This document shows positions 8,504 through 16,883 of a stretch of 51,534 nt of DNA, in pieces; within the stretch, counting starts at the first letter, position 1; each line of letters opens with the position of its first letter. A model generated the notes under the pieces. The model did not search any database. It was given only the letters and a program-made list of their open reading frames with translations, and was not told where the DNA came from. The stretch lies in NCBI GenBank assembly GCA_050303335.1, contig JBNLBN010000004.1, forward strand, positions 1 to 51,534, written 5' to 3'. The DNA comes from Bilamarchaeum sp050303335. GTDB lineage: Archaea > Micrarchaeota > Micrarchaeia > Anstonellales > Bilamarchaeaceae. The translations under genes and the position numbers were made by a program.

Positions 8504-9103
8504 ATGCCAATGGATCTGGAAAAGCAGGACACCACAGTCACCGAACTCCAGAAGTCCGGATTCAGCAGGGAGCAGGCATTGCAAATAATCTCTATACTCG
8601 GTGATCTGCAAAAGGCTGCCCCGCAGATTCAGGAAAAACTTTTTGCACAGGCGCGCAAGGCAGGGCTTGAAAACGCCGTGAGGTATTTCCATGAAAGATG
8701 GCAGCAGACCGCACCTAAGAAAATGGACCTCTCAAAACTTAGCGATTCCCAAAGGTCAGAGATATTCAAAGAGCAGAGATCCACTGCCCTTTCCGACAGG
8801 GAATTCTTTTCCATGGTTTCGCTGGTAAGGAGGGATTTCTACCAGGGGAAAATAGGCAAGGATCCCGAGGCATCCCTGATACCAGGATCATCCCAGAAGG
8901 GGGACAAGTCATTATACGACAAGATAGGCCGGATGTGCAGCGCATATGAACAGCTTGACCGCAGCGACCCCATGGCTGTCCGCATGTTCCGAGCCCAATA
9001 TGAGCTTTCCCTGGGGGATTTCCTGGACATCTACTGTAACCGGAACAAAGCCGAGATTTCCGAAGTTGCGGACAAAATGGGCTCTGTCCCCGTCAAGATC
9101 TAG
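8504..9103 (+). CDS. unknown alpha-helical protein
   Basis: A 199-residue, charged, almost wholly helical protein with no membrane segment and no motif that I recognise. Features seen: an N-terminal helix pair rich in Q and L (residues 10-60), a linker with KKMDLSKLSDSQR, then helices with FFSMVSLVRRDFYQGK. A second in-frame ATG at 8510 is equally possible as the start. It stands between purF (divergent) and thiolase (41 bases downstream, which has its own TATA box). Confidence 0.7.
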   Translation: MPMDLEKQDTTVTELQKSGFSREQALQIISILGDLQKAAPQIQEKLFAQARKAGLENAVRYFHERWQQTAPKKMDLSKLSDSQRSEIFKEQRSTALSDREFFSMVSLVRRDFYQGKIGKDPEASLIPGSSQKGDKSLYDKIGRMCSAYEQLDRSDPMAVRMFRAQYELSLGDFLDIYCNRNKAEISEVADKMGSVPVKI

Positions 9104-9104
9104 T

Positions 9105-9113
9105 TTTATAAAG
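9105..9113 (+). promoter_or_regulatory. TATA-like box for thiolase
   Basis: TTTATAAAG about 35 bases before the thiolase ATG at 9144, just after the stop of the preceding gene. Suggests a short leader of about 10 bases. Confidence 0.45.
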
Positions 9114-9143
9114 ACCTCCAGGCATAAATTTTTTCGGATATTC

Positions 9144-10301
9144 ATGAGAAGGGTAGCAATAATTGGAGCCGGAATGACAAAATTCGGCGAAGAGTGGGAA
9201 AAGGGATTCCGGGAGCTCGTTGTTGAAGCAGGTATCAAGGCACTTACCGATGCCGGAATCTCAGGAGACAAGATTGATGCAGGATACATCGGCACCATGG
9301 CATCAGGAAGGCTAATCGGACAGGAACACATCGGAGGGCTTCTTGCAGATTACATGGGCCTCAACCCAATGCCAATAACACGAGTTGAGGGTGCATGCGC
9401 ATCAGGATCCCTTGCTCTCAGACAGGGCTTTACTGCCGTTGCAAGCGGAATGCAGGACATCGTCGTTGTAGGCGGGGTCGAAAAAATGACAGATCTCGGA
9501 GTAACAACAGTATCCGATATCCTTGGAGGCGCAGGAGACCAGGAATGGGAACTCTTCCTTGGAGCAACATTCCCTGCCATCTATGCACTCATGGCAAAAA
9601 GGCACATGTATGAATACGGTACCACCGAAGAGATGCTTGCGGCAGCAGCAGTAAAAAACCACAGGAACGGCTCAAAGAACAAATACGCTCAGTTTCCCCG
9701 CGAGATCACCATGGAGCAGGTCCTTGGATCCAAAGTCATCGCAGATCCGCTCAAAGTGCTTGACTGCTCTCCGATAACTGACGGAGCAGCGGGCGTTGTC
9801 CTTGCACCGATGGAAATTGCAGAATCCTTCACCAAGAAGCCGGTCGAGATTATTGCAAGCGCACAGGCAAGCGATTCAATAGCACTGCATTCAAGGAGTT
9901 CAATGAGCGCCCTAAAGGCCACGCAGATCGCGGCAAAGAAGGCATTCGACATGGCAAAGATGACCCCCAAGGACATCCACATGGCAGAGATTCACGACTG
10001 CTTCACTATCGCGGAAATAATGGCAATTGAAGACCTCGGATTCTTTGAAAAGGGGAAAGGAGGACAGGCAACACTCGAGGGAAAGACGGCACTCGAGGGT
10101 GAAATACCGATCAATACATCCGGAGGGCTCAAGGCATGCGGCCATCCCGTAGGAGCCACCGGAGTGAAACAGGCTGTTGAATGCGTGTGGCAGCTACGGG
10201 GCGAAGCAGAAGGACGCCAGGTAAAGGACGCCAGTGTCGCTCTCAGCCACAACGTAGGAGGATCAGGAGCAACAGCAGTCGTCCACATATACAAGAACTA
10301 G
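9144..10301 (+). CDS. archaeal acetyl-CoA C-acetyltransferase (thiolase)
   Basis: 385 residues from MRRVAIIGAG at 9144; the upstream in-frame extension to 8946 overlaps the previous gene and lacks thiolase character. The nucleophilic cysteine is in EGACASGSLAL, the active-site histidine region is HDCFTIAE, and the C-terminal general-base motif is GGLKACGHPVGATG. This family condenses two acetyl-CoA to acetoacetyl-CoA for the mevalonate route to archaeal lipids, in a complex with HMG-CoA synthase and a DUF35 protein. The DUF35 gene is at 13949, but no HMG-CoA synthase is in the window. Confidence 0.94.
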   Translation: MRRVAIIGAGMTKFGEEWEKGFRELVVEAGIKALTDAGISGDKIDAGYIGTMASGRLIGQEHIGGLLADYMGLNPMPITRVEGACASGSLALRQGFTAVASGMQDIVVVGGVEKMTDLGVTTVSDILGGAGDQEWELFLGATFPAIYALMAKRHMYEYGTTEEMLAAAAVKNHRNGSKNKYAQFPREITMEQVLGSKVIADPLKVLDCSPITDGAAGVVLAPMEIAESFTKKPVEIIASAQASDSIALHSRSSMSALKATQIAAKKAFDMAKMTPKDIHMAEIHDCFTIAEIMAIEDLGFFEKGKGGQATLEGKTALEGEIPINTSGGLKACGHPVGATGVKQAVECVWQLRGEAEGRQVKDASVALSHNVGGSGATAVVHIYKN

Positions 10302-10702
10302 TCTTTTTTCCAATTCAATTTCTTAACATCCGGCTCGCTTTCAGTCGCTCTCGAATAGAGGATTCCATGGTATTCGAGCAGCCCGAACTTGGAATCCAGC
10401 ATCGATATCACTTTTTCATGGTCAAATTCCTTGCAGGAATAGAGGTCGAAATATATCTCATTCTCCCCGTTCCTGTGGTCGAAGAAATGCAGCGAGCAAT
10501 GCGAGGTGGTGATCATCTGGACAAAGCTCTGCCCCGGAAATTCCAGGTCCTCTGCATCTGCCCAGTTGATTGCTCCGAGTGCCTTCATGCCTATCTCGGA
10601 AAGCAGGTTTTTAACAAACTCATCCGATTCCTCCTTGGAGAGGGCCCTGAATTCAGGACTAATCCTGGCGTTTACCGTCAAATGAACATGCTGTAACTTC
10701 AT
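10298..10702 (-). CDS. S-adenosylmethionine decarboxylase-like (SpeD family) protein
   Basis: A 134-residue protein of the size of prokaryotic AdoMet decarboxylase. The self-cleavage region is recognisable: S67-H68 in TTSHCSLHFF corresponds to the pyruvoyl-forming serine and following histidine, and C90 in FDLYSC to the catalytic cysteine of the FTCG motif. The residue before the serine is T rather than the usual E, and the second motif lacks its glycine, so it is divergent. SpeD homologues are known to decarboxylate AdoMet or, in some lines, arginine or ornithine. No polyamine genes are nearby. The stop overlaps the thiolase stop by 4 bases. Confidence 0.75.
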   Translation of the reverse strand: MKLQHVHLTVNARISPEFRALSKEESDEFVKNLLSEIGMKALGAINWADAEDLEFPGQSFVQMITTSHCSLHFFDHRNGENEIYFDLYSCKEFDHEKVISMLDSKFGLLEYHGILYSRATESEPDVKKLNWKKD

Positions 10703-10860
10703 GTTGATCTAGCCTGTTTAAAATTTGCAGAAGAACTTGAGCGCAGAAAAATATTTAAATCCATAGTTACCCGCTTGCTATCAATCCCCACATTTTAGGA
10801 TTTTTGGCCCCAATTAAAAAGAATATCCCTTTATATTCAATTTATTTCTGAGGTATGTTG

Positions 10861-11502
10861 ATGAGGGTAGAATTTATTCCAGCAATTCTAGTAAAGACAA
10901 GGGAGGAACTCCTTGAGAAAATAAACATGGTAAAAGGCCATGTGAACATCATCCAGCTCGACATCATGGATGGCGAGTTCGTTCCAAACAAGACGGTGGG
11001 TCTAGAGGACCTTCATGATCTTCCGCAAGCAAGTTACGAATACCACTGGATGGTTAACAATCCGGAAAATTACATTGAAAAGACGCCCGGTCCCCATATG
11101 CACCTGGTCCACATCGAGACCGTCACGGATTTCGAAAAGGTCATCCGGGCCGTAAGGCAGGCAGGAGGCCGCATCGGCCTTGCCCTTAATCCTGATACTC
11201 CCCTCGAATCGATCATGCCCTATATCGGGAGGGTGGAAGAGGTGCTCGTTATGACCGTCCGCCCCGGATTCTCGGGGCAGAAGTACATTGCCGAAATGGA
11301 AGGAAAGATCAAAAAGCTTAGGCAGCTATATCCAAACCTGGACATAGAAGTTGACGGAGGGATCAATCCGGAAACCATTGGCCATGCCTTCCGTTCCGGC
11401 GCCAACTATCTTGCAGCTGCAAGCGCAATTTACAAGGACGGCAGGATCAAGGAGAATATCGAATATTTAAAAGGTGTAGTAGATGAGGAAAAAGATCACT
11501 AA
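10861..11502 (+). CDS. rpe: ribulose-phosphate 3-epimerase
   Basis: A 213-residue TIM-barrel enzyme interconverting ribulose 5-phosphate and xylulose 5-phosphate. Motifs: LDIMDGEFVP (metal and catalytic Asp), VMTVRPGFSGQ and IEVDGGI (second catalytic Asp and phosphate site). The usual HLMV is HWMV here. The TGAGGT at 10849-10854 directly abuts an ATG at 10855 and is 6 bases from the ATG at 10861, so the latter is the chosen start. First gene of the operon rpe-tktN-tktC-tal; it overlaps tktN by 20 bases. Confidence 0.94.
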   Translation: MRVEFIPAILVKTREELLEKINMVKGHVNIIQLDIMDGEFVPNKTVGLEDLHDLPQASYEYHWMVNNPENYIEKTPGPHMHLVHIETVTDFEKVIRAVRQAGGRIGLALNPDTPLESIMPYIGRVEEVLVMTVRPGFSGQKYIAEMEGKIKKLRQLYPNLDIEVDGGINPETIGHAFRSGANYLAAASAIYKDGRIKENIEYLKGVVDEEKDH

Positions 11503-12337
11503 CTTGAAGCAGCTGAACCTGATTGCCAATACCATCAGGCAGGATGTTGTAAAGATGCTCCACGAGGCAAAAAGCGGCCATTCTGCGGGATCAATCGGCC
11601 TCGCAGACATTTTCACGGCGCTTTATTTCAACGTATTGTATCATGACCCGAAAAAACCTGACTGGGAAGACCGCGACCGGCTCGTTCTATCGAACGGCCA
11701 CGTATGCCCGGTTCTCTATTCCGCGCTTGCAAATGCAGGTTACTTTCCAAAAGAGGAACTTATGACCCTGCGCAAGCTCGGGTCCCGGCTCCAGGGTCAT
11801 CCCCACCGGGGAACACTTCCGGGAATCGAGAACTCCTCAGGTCCGCTCGGGCAGGGGCTCTCGCAGGCTGTCGGAATGGCACTTGTTTCGAAAAGGGCAA
11901 GGAAAAGATGGAGGGTCTACTGCATGGTTTCTGACGGGGAGCAGCAGGAAGGGCAGTCCTGGGAAGCTGCAATGCTTGCCTCAAAATACCATCTTGGGAA
12001 CCTCACAGCGATAATGGACAGGAACAATATCCAGATCGACGGATATACTGAGGAGGTTCTTCCGCTGGAGCCATTGGCAGAAAAATACCGCTCATTCGGC
12101 TGGAACGTCATCAATTGCGACGGCCACAACATCAAGAAGCTTATCGATGCCTGCGAGGAATCGAAGGCGGTATATGAAAGGCCGACGATGATTATTGCGC
12201 ACACCATACCAGGAAAGGCAGTTTCGTTCATGGAACAGAGATTCGAATGGCACGGCAAGCCTCCAAGCAAGGATGACCTGGAAAAGGCATTGGAGGAGCT
12301 TGATAACGTGAGAAGCATTATAGAGGAGGAGGAATAA
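11483..12337 (+). CDS. transketolase, N-terminal (TPP-binding) subunit
   Basis: A 284-residue half-transketolase. KSGHSAGSIGLADI, SNGHVCPVLY and the thiamine-diphosphate motif VSDGEQQEGQ...DRNNIQIDG are intact. Split transketolases made of separate N- and C-terminal chains are common in archaea. The start overlaps rpe by 20 bases and the TAA stop overlaps the ATG of the next gene by one base (TAATG), so coupling is tight. Transfers two-carbon units in the non-oxidative pentose phosphate pathway. Confidence 0.95.
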   Translation: MRKKITNLKQLNLIANTIRQDVVKMLHEAKSGHSAGSIGLADIFTALYFNVLYHDPKKPDWEDRDRLVLSNGHVCPVLYSALANAGYFPKEELMTLRKLGSRLQGHPHRGTLPGIENSSGPLGQGLSQAVGMALVSKRARKRWRVYCMVSDGEQQEGQSWEAAMLASKYHLGNLTAIMDRNNIQIDGYTEEVLPLEPLAEKYRSFGWNVINCDGHNIKKLIDACEESKAVYERPTMIIAHTIPGKAVSFMEQRFEWHGKPPSKDDLEKALEELDNVRSIIEEEE

Positions 12338-13269
12338 TGGAAAGGAAACCTTCACGTGACGGATTTGGAAAGGCCCTGCTAGAACTCGGAGAAGACGAGA
12401 AGGTCTGGGCTGTTACTGCAGATGTATCAGAATCTACGAGGACCCACTGGTTTTCGGAGAAATACCCGAAAAGATTCGTGCAGGTGGGCGTTGCGGAACA
12501 GAATCTGGCCGGAGTGGCAGCAGGAATCGCTTCCTGCGGAAATACGGTATTCATATCCGCCTTCGGGGCATTCTCTCCAGGTAGGAACTTCGACCAGATC
12601 CGCGTCTCGATCTGCTACAACAATTCAAATGTCAAGATACACGCGTCGCATACCGGATTGTCGGTAGGAGCAGACGGCGCATCGCACCAGATGCTCGAAG
12701 ACATATCCATGGTGCGCACCCTTGCGAACATGAAAGTAATCGTTCCTGCGGACATGGAAGAGGCAAGGAAGGCGACCCTTGCTGCGGCAAAGGTATACGG
12801 GCCGGTCTACATAAGGACCTCCAGGGAAAAATACCCTGTGTTTACTGAAAATGACAATTTCGAGATCGGAAAAGCAAACCTTCTCAGGGAAGGAAAGGAC
12901 ATCGCGATCTTCGCATGCGGGCTTCAGGTGTGGGATTCGCTCGAGGCTGCAAAGGAGCTTGAAAAGGAGGGAATAAGCGCCGCAGTTGTAAACATGCATA
13001 CCATAAAGCCTGCTGACAAGGAAATGATAATATCACAGGCTAAAAAATGCGGCCTGCTTATGAGCGTAGAGGACCACCAGATCACAGGAGGCCTCGGAAG
13101 CGCAATTGCGGAAGTCCTTTCTGAAAACTTCCCGGCGCTACTGTACCGGGTTGGGGTAAGAGACAGTTTCGGCGAGACAGGAAATACTGCAGAGCTTTAC
13201 AAGAAGTATGGCCTTGATAAGGACGGAATAGTCAAAAGTGCAAAAATTGCAATGGGGTTGAAAAAATGA
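12337..13269 (+). CDS. transketolase, C-terminal subunit
   Basis: A 310-residue chain carrying the pyrimidine-binding and C-terminal domains. The activating glutamate lies in VGVAEQNLAGVAAG, followed by SHTGLSVGADGASHQ. EDHQITGGLG closes the C-terminal domain. Together with the preceding gene it makes a complete transketolase. The TGA stop overlaps the transaldolase ATG (ATGA). Confidence 0.95.
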   Translation: MERKPSRDGFGKALLELGEDEKVWAVTADVSESTRTHWFSEKYPKRFVQVGVAEQNLAGVAAGIASCGNTVFISAFGAFSPGRNFDQIRVSICYNNSNVKIHASHTGLSVGADGASHQMLEDISMVRTLANMKVIVPADMEEARKATLAAAKVYGPVYIRTSREKYPVFTENDNFEIGKANLLREGKDIAIFACGLQVWDSLEAAKELEKEGISAAVVNMHTIKPADKEMIISQAKKCGLLMSVEDHQITGGLGSAIAEVLSENFPALLYRVGVRDSFGETGNTAELYKKYGLDKDGIVKSAKIAMGLKK

Positions 13270-13907
13270 AATTCTTTCTGGATACGGCAAATATTGAAGA
13301 AATAAAGAAGATGAATGAACTTGGGATGTGCGACGGCATTACGACCAATCCGTCACTGATATTGAAGTCAGGACGGAACCACAAGGAAGTGATCGAAGAG
13401 ATCTCCAAGGTGGTCGAAGGACCGGTTTCCGTCGAAGGAGTCGGAGAAACGGCAGAGGATATGGTAAAGGACGCAGAAGAATTCGTGAAATGGGGACCTA
13501 ACATCGTTGCCAAGATTCCAATGACAAAAGAAGGGATGAAGGCGGTAAGGATTCTTTCAAAGAAAGGGATAAAGACAAATGTCACGCTGATATTTTCATC
13601 TGCACAGGCACTGATTGCGGCAAAGGCAGGAGCATCATACGTATCCCCGTTTGTCGGAAGAATGGACGATGTTTCAAACGAGGGAATGCAGCTGATCTCG
13701 GATATAATGGACATATTCGAGGCATATGGCATCGAGACAGAAGTCATAGTGGCATCCGTCAGGCACCCCCTGCATGTAATGGATGCAGCACGGATGGGGG
13801 CACACATTGCGACCGTTCCGGCAGCTGTCCTTGAGAAGATGTTCCACCACCCCCTCACTGACAAGGGGATAGAGAAGTTCATTGCCGACTACAAGAAGCA
13901 AGGATAG
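13266..13907 (+). CDS. tal: transaldolase, small (TalC/FSA-like) type
   Basis: A 213-residue member of the short transaldolase family. FFLDTANIEEI at the N-terminus and GITTNPSL are family signatures; the Schiff-base lysine is in VAKIPMT, and VTLIFSSAQALIAAKAGASYVSPFVGR follows the barrel. Short members are either transaldolases or fructose-6-phosphate aldolases. The operon context with rpe and transketolase favours transaldolase. It completes the carbon-shuffling set, with only ribose-5-phosphate isomerase missing. Confidence 0.92.
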   Translation: MKFFLDTANIEEIKKMNELGMCDGITTNPSLILKSGRNHKEVIEEISKVVEGPVSVEGVGETAEDMVKDAEEFVKWGPNIVAKIPMTKEGMKAVRILSKKGIKTNVTLIFSSAQALIAAKAGASYVSPFVGRMDDVSNEGMQLISDIMDIFEAYGIETEVIVASVRHPLHVMDAARMGAHIATVPAAVLEKMFHHPLTDKGIEKFIADYKKQG

Positions 13908-13948
13908 CCTTTTTTATCCTTTCATCCATTAAAAAATTGGTAATTCTC

Positions 13949-14350
13949 ATGAAAGAAGCAATCCCGTTAACCTGGAGAAGGATTCCTGAAAGGTACAGGA
14001 TCCTTGGCGTGAAGTGCGAGACATGCACCACGCACTACTTTCCAAAAAGGCTCATCTGCCCCAAATGCAGGAGAAAGGGAAAACTCGTTGAAGTCCAGTA
14101 TTCCGGCAAGGGAACCGTATTCTCATTCACCGAGGTGAATGCACCTCCTGCAGGTTTCGAGGACCAGATACCATACATACTCGCAGTAATAGAACTCGAT
14201 GAAGGGGCAAAATTAACAGCACAGATAGTTGATGCCCACAAGGATGATGTCAAGATCGGATCCAAAGTCGAGAAGGTATTCCGTGTTATACAGAGAGACG
14301 ATCCGGAAGGCCTTATCCATTACGGCTTCAAGTTCAAGCTTGTTGAATGA
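13949..14350 (+). CDS. DUF35 zinc-ribbon/OB-fold protein, thiolase partner
   Basis: A 133-residue protein with a zinc ribbon (CETC...CPKC, near residues 23-42) followed by an OB fold (GKGTVFSFTEVNAPPAGFEDQIPY). In archaea such proteins bridge thiolase and HMG-CoA synthase. A TTG at 13937 is in frame, but the ATG at 13949 fits the family. It follows transaldolase by 41 bases, with the pentose phosphate operon lying between it and its presumed thiolase partner. The 3' end overlaps the convergent gene by 31 bases. Confidence 0.88.
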   Translation: MKEAIPLTWRRIPERYRILGVKCETCTTHYFPKRLICPKCRRKGKLVEVQYSGKGTVFSFTEVNAPPAGFEDQIPYILAVIELDEGAKLTAQIVDAHKDDVKIGSKVEKVFRVIQRDDPEGLIHYGFKFKLVE

Positions 14351-14751
14351 TTAAGCCAGTCCAGCTTCCTGGTCTTTCTTTCTTTTATAGCATCCTCTAT
14401 TTTCATCCATTTGAAACCGCTGTACTCCGGGCCCGGTTTTGCCCTCCTGATTCTCGCAGTTATCCTGAATACAAGGCAGGGTACCCAGTTTTTCCTCCGT
14501 CTTGATCCGACATTGAACCTGCCCTCATAGATTATCTCGTCAACAACACCTTCGATTCCTGTCTGCATCTGGAATTTCTCCTTGATTTCTGCAACAGGGC
14601 TCCTTCCAGAAGGTACAATCACACATGGGAGTTCGATCTTCTCGATATTGTATTCGATCTTCTTCAGAAAAAGAATCCTTCCCTCATCTTCAAGCAGCCC
14701 GCAGGCAAGCGCCTTCGGCATGGGCGTCCCGGTCGGTATCTTCCTTCTCAC
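14320..14751 (-). CDS. degenerate Nudix-fold protein, paralogue 1
   Basis: A 143-residue protein with the strand order of a Nudix domain: ACGLLEDEGRILFL, then a region where the Nudix box should be, then VFRITARIRR and FKWMKIEDA. The box is degenerate: the REUxEE acidic core is replaced by EIKEKFQMQTGIEG. Hydrolysis as in classic Nudix enzymes is therefore doubtful. Starts at GTG one base after the stop of the upstream paralogue; an ATG at 14721 is the alternative. Clearly related to the next gene. Confidence 0.6.
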   Translation of the reverse strand: MRRKIPTGTPMPKALACGLLEDEGRILFLKKIEYNIEKIELPCVIVPSGRSPVAEIKEKFQMQTGIEGVVDEIIYEGRFNVGSRRRKNWVPCLVFRITARIRRAKPGPEYSGFKWMKIEDAIKERKTRKLDWLNHSTSLNLKP

Positions 14752-14752
14752 G

Positions 14753-15133
14753 TCAAACCTCTATGTATTCGTCCTTGAGCCACTTTGCCTGGTCCGCAAG
14801 TTTCTTCTTCTTCGCTTCTTCAATGGTAAGCCATACCGCCTTCTTAGAATCAGCAATGGTGACTACGTACTCTTCCTCCTTGGGCTCCATCTTCAGAACA
14901 AGAACAGGCAGATGCTCGTCATTGATTATCGCCTTCCCTTCATAGGCCAGAGGCCCAACATTCACCTTTACATCAGTTTTCATCCGGTATGCCTGTCCAA
15001 TGGCGTTAATGGGATCTCCTGCAAGAGTGCCATAAATCCACGGCAATTCAATTAGGCCGTCTTTTTCAAGAAACAAAATTTTCCCGTCACGCTCAAGCAG
15101 TCCGCAGATAATGGCTCTTGGCGCATATTTCAT
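14753..15133 (-). CDS. degenerate Nudix-fold protein, paralogue 2
   Basis: A 126-residue protein that aligns with its downstream neighbour (shared ICGLLERDGKILFLEKD and an ELPW/ELPC segment). The Nudix box position reads DPINAIGQAYRMKTD, with none of the catalytic glutamates. WLTIEEAKKKKL matches the C-terminal strand-helix of the Nudix fold. The pair looks like a tandem duplication of a non-catalytic, perhaps ligand-binding, Nudix domain. Confidence 0.6.
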   Translation of the reverse strand: MKYAPRAIICGLLERDGKILFLEKDGLIELPWIYGTLAGDPINAIGQAYRMKTDVKVNVGPLAYEGKAIINDEHLPVLVLKMEPKEEEYVVTIADSKKAVWLTIEEAKKKKLADQAKWLKDEYIEV

Positions 15134-15137
15134 CTGT

Positions 15138-15437
15138 TCACTCTTTCTTCAATCTGTAAACTAGTGCCGTGTTTCCGTCCACTCCGAGCTGTTCTCCTGC
15201 AACTTCAGGAGGAACAGGCGTCCTTTCTTCTACGGCTTTTTTGACTGGTTTCAAAGTAGTTCCAAGAGCGGATACGACTCTCAGGGCTCCCCTTGCTGTA
15301 TTCGCAACCCTTTCGCCGAACGTCCTTTCCTTCGGATCCCCGAGGATTGGTTCGCTCATTGGTGCAAACTGGGTTACACGTATCCCCGATGTTGGGGGCT
15401 CGCTTTTCCGCTCCCGACGGAACGCCAAACCGCTCAT
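15138..15437 (-). CDS. small basic protein, unknown
   Basis: A 99-residue protein from the ATG at 15437 (an in-frame TTG at 15452 is upstream). It is rich in R, P and E at the N-terminus (RRERKSEPPTSG) with a basic helical middle (ERVANTARGALRVVSALG). No known family. A TATATAAA box lies 25 bases before the ATG, so a leaderless gene is likely. It probably leads the two Nudix-like genes as one transcript, since the gap is only 4 bases. Confidence 0.55.
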   Translation of the reverse strand: MSGLAFRRERKSEPPTSGIRVTQFAPMSEPILGDPKERTFGERVANTARGALRVVSALGTTLKPVKKAVEERTPVPPEVAGEQLGVDGNTALVYRLKKE

Positions 15438-15458
15438 GATAATTTTACTCAATCAGGG

Positions 15459-15466
15459 TTTATATA
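15459..15466 (-). promoter_or_regulatory. TATA box for the small-protein/Nudix operon
   Basis: TATATAAA on the minus strand, 25 bases before the ATG at 15437; supports that start over the upstream TTG. Confidence 0.55.
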
Positions 15467-15470
15467 CCTA

Positions 15471-16859
15471 CTAGTTTCGCCTGTGAACCTGCTTTTTGCC
15501 CGTTTCCTCGTCAAAACCGATTCCAACGACGGTATTCCTTCCTGCCTTCTTTGCAGCATAGACCCCTTCGTCGGCAACCTGCTTGGTTCCTTCCATGATC
15601 AGATCGATCTCAGGCTTCCTGTCCCAGTCCGGCTTCCTTTCCACCTCTCCGGCTTCAAGAAGGGCTTTGGCATCTTTCAGCGTTGTTACGCCCATGCTGG
15701 CAGTAACCCCGATCATCTTTCCTTCCGATCCGACGACCTCGATCGATGCTATCGAACTCTTCGCCCTCAGGCAGGCTTTGATTGCATCATCAAGCTCGGC
15801 TCCTGGAAGAAGCACGATGATCTCCTCGCCGCCAAACCGGGTAACGTTTCCCTGGGATCTTAGCAGCCCTCCAGGGCCCTCGCTTTTGGGTTCGCCGATA
15901 CCCAGGAAGTCGGTAGCCCTGAAAACAGATACTGCCTTGTCAGCGACTTTGACAAGGGTCGTATCGCCCACAAGATGGCCGTGATCATCGTTTATTCTCT
16001 TGAAATGGTCAAGGTCGAGCATAACTACAGCAGTGTTTTCCCCGGTATCCATGAAGTGCTGGGCAAGATACTGGTATACCTCGCTGAATTCCGCCCTGGT
16101 GCAAAGCCCTGTCAGGCTGTCCCTCCTTGAATTCATGTCGAGCGCCCCGATCCTTGATATGAGAAGGGCGGTCCTTATCGCTTCCTCCTCTGGAAAGAAT
16201 ATGTCACCGAACGTGAGGTTTTTCCCCGTTACGTTTACAAGTCCAATGTTGCCTTCAAAAGATATTGCAAGCTGCTCACCGGAAAAATTACCTCTTTTAA
16301 TGTCGAATGTCTGCACGCCGTCGAACGGATTCTTCCTGTCAATAGTGTATATGGCTCTTCTTGAAGGCGATGCAAGGCATATCAGTTCCCGCTCCACAGC
16401 CTGCTGTATCAGCCAGTCATCAGCAACCGAAATGACCTCCCTGTGAGGGAGCATGACTGTTTTCCCGTTCTCCCGTCTTACTTCAAAGAACCCCCTGAAT
16501 CTTCCCTCCTCCTGGGCTCTCGTGAACGCAACAAGCTTATCAGGATCCACCATGGTATTGTAAACAGCGGTCATTGCTTCCTGGAATCCGAAGGCCGTCC
16601 CTTTCGTCAAAAGGAAAGTTATCCTTTCATTCACTCCCGTACTTCTGAAAAGGGTGTCCCGCAGATAATTCCTGAATGCCGCACCGAGGTTCCCCCCTTT
16701 CATCGCCTCGCTAACGATTGATTTCAACATCATCCTTTCCGGTGCCTTCGCCCGTTCCAGTACCTGGTCGAAAAGGTTCCTTTCGCTGAACACGCCAAGC
16801 GGTCTTGCTTCCGGGTGGTCGCTCTTACGCCTACCCAGTTGTGATCTTAATTTTTTCAT
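15471..16859 (-). CDS. GGDEF-domain protein (putative diguanylate cyclase)
   Basis: A 462-residue soluble protein. The C-terminal GGDEF domain begins near residue 247 (RRDSLTGLCTRAEF), with the metal and substrate segment MLDLDHFKRINDDHGH and signature RFGGEEI at 341-347. An RATD sequence matching the inhibitory I-site is present, but about 20 residues (residues about 318-337, rich in G, S and P) are inserted between it and GGEE. The N-terminal 245 residues are unlike known sensors to my eye; the part before the GGDEF domain could be GAF-like. c-di-GMP signalling is rare in archaea. A leaderless promoter overlaps the TrpRS stop codon. Confidence 0.88.
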   Translation of the reverse strand: MKKLRSQLGRRKSDHPEARPLGVFSERNLFDQVLERAKAPERMMLKSIVSEAMKGGNLGAAFRNYLRDTLFRSTGVNERITFLLTKGTAFGFQEAMTAVYNTMVDPDKLVAFTRAQEEGRFRGFFEVRRENGKTVMLPHREVISVADDWLIQQAVERELICLASPSRRAIYTIDRKNPFDGVQTFDIKRGNFSGEQLAISFEGNIGLVNVTGKNLTFGDIFFPEEEAIRTALLISRIGALDMNSRRDSLTGLCTRAEFSEVYQYLAQHFMDTGENTAVVMLDLDHFKRINDDHGHLVGDTTLVKVADKAVSVFRATDFLGIGEPKSEGPGGLLRSQGNVTRFGGEEIIVLLPGAELDDAIKACLRAKSSIASIEVVGSEGKMIGVTASMGVTTLKDAKALLEAGEVERKPDWDRKPEIDLIMEGTKQVADEGVYAAKKAGRNTVVGIGFDEETGKKQVHRRN

Positions 16860-16883
16860 AACCCTATTTTGTATCTAAATCCT

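Noticed and set aside
8946..9143. N-terminal extension of the thiolase
   Set aside because: Overlaps the preceding gene in another frame and reads as unstructured Ser/Thr/Pro; the family start MRRVAIIGAG at 9144 has its own promoter.
11704..11984. Overlapping small frames on both strands in the transketolase gene
   Set aside because: Pro/Arg-rich shadows of a well-conserved enzyme.
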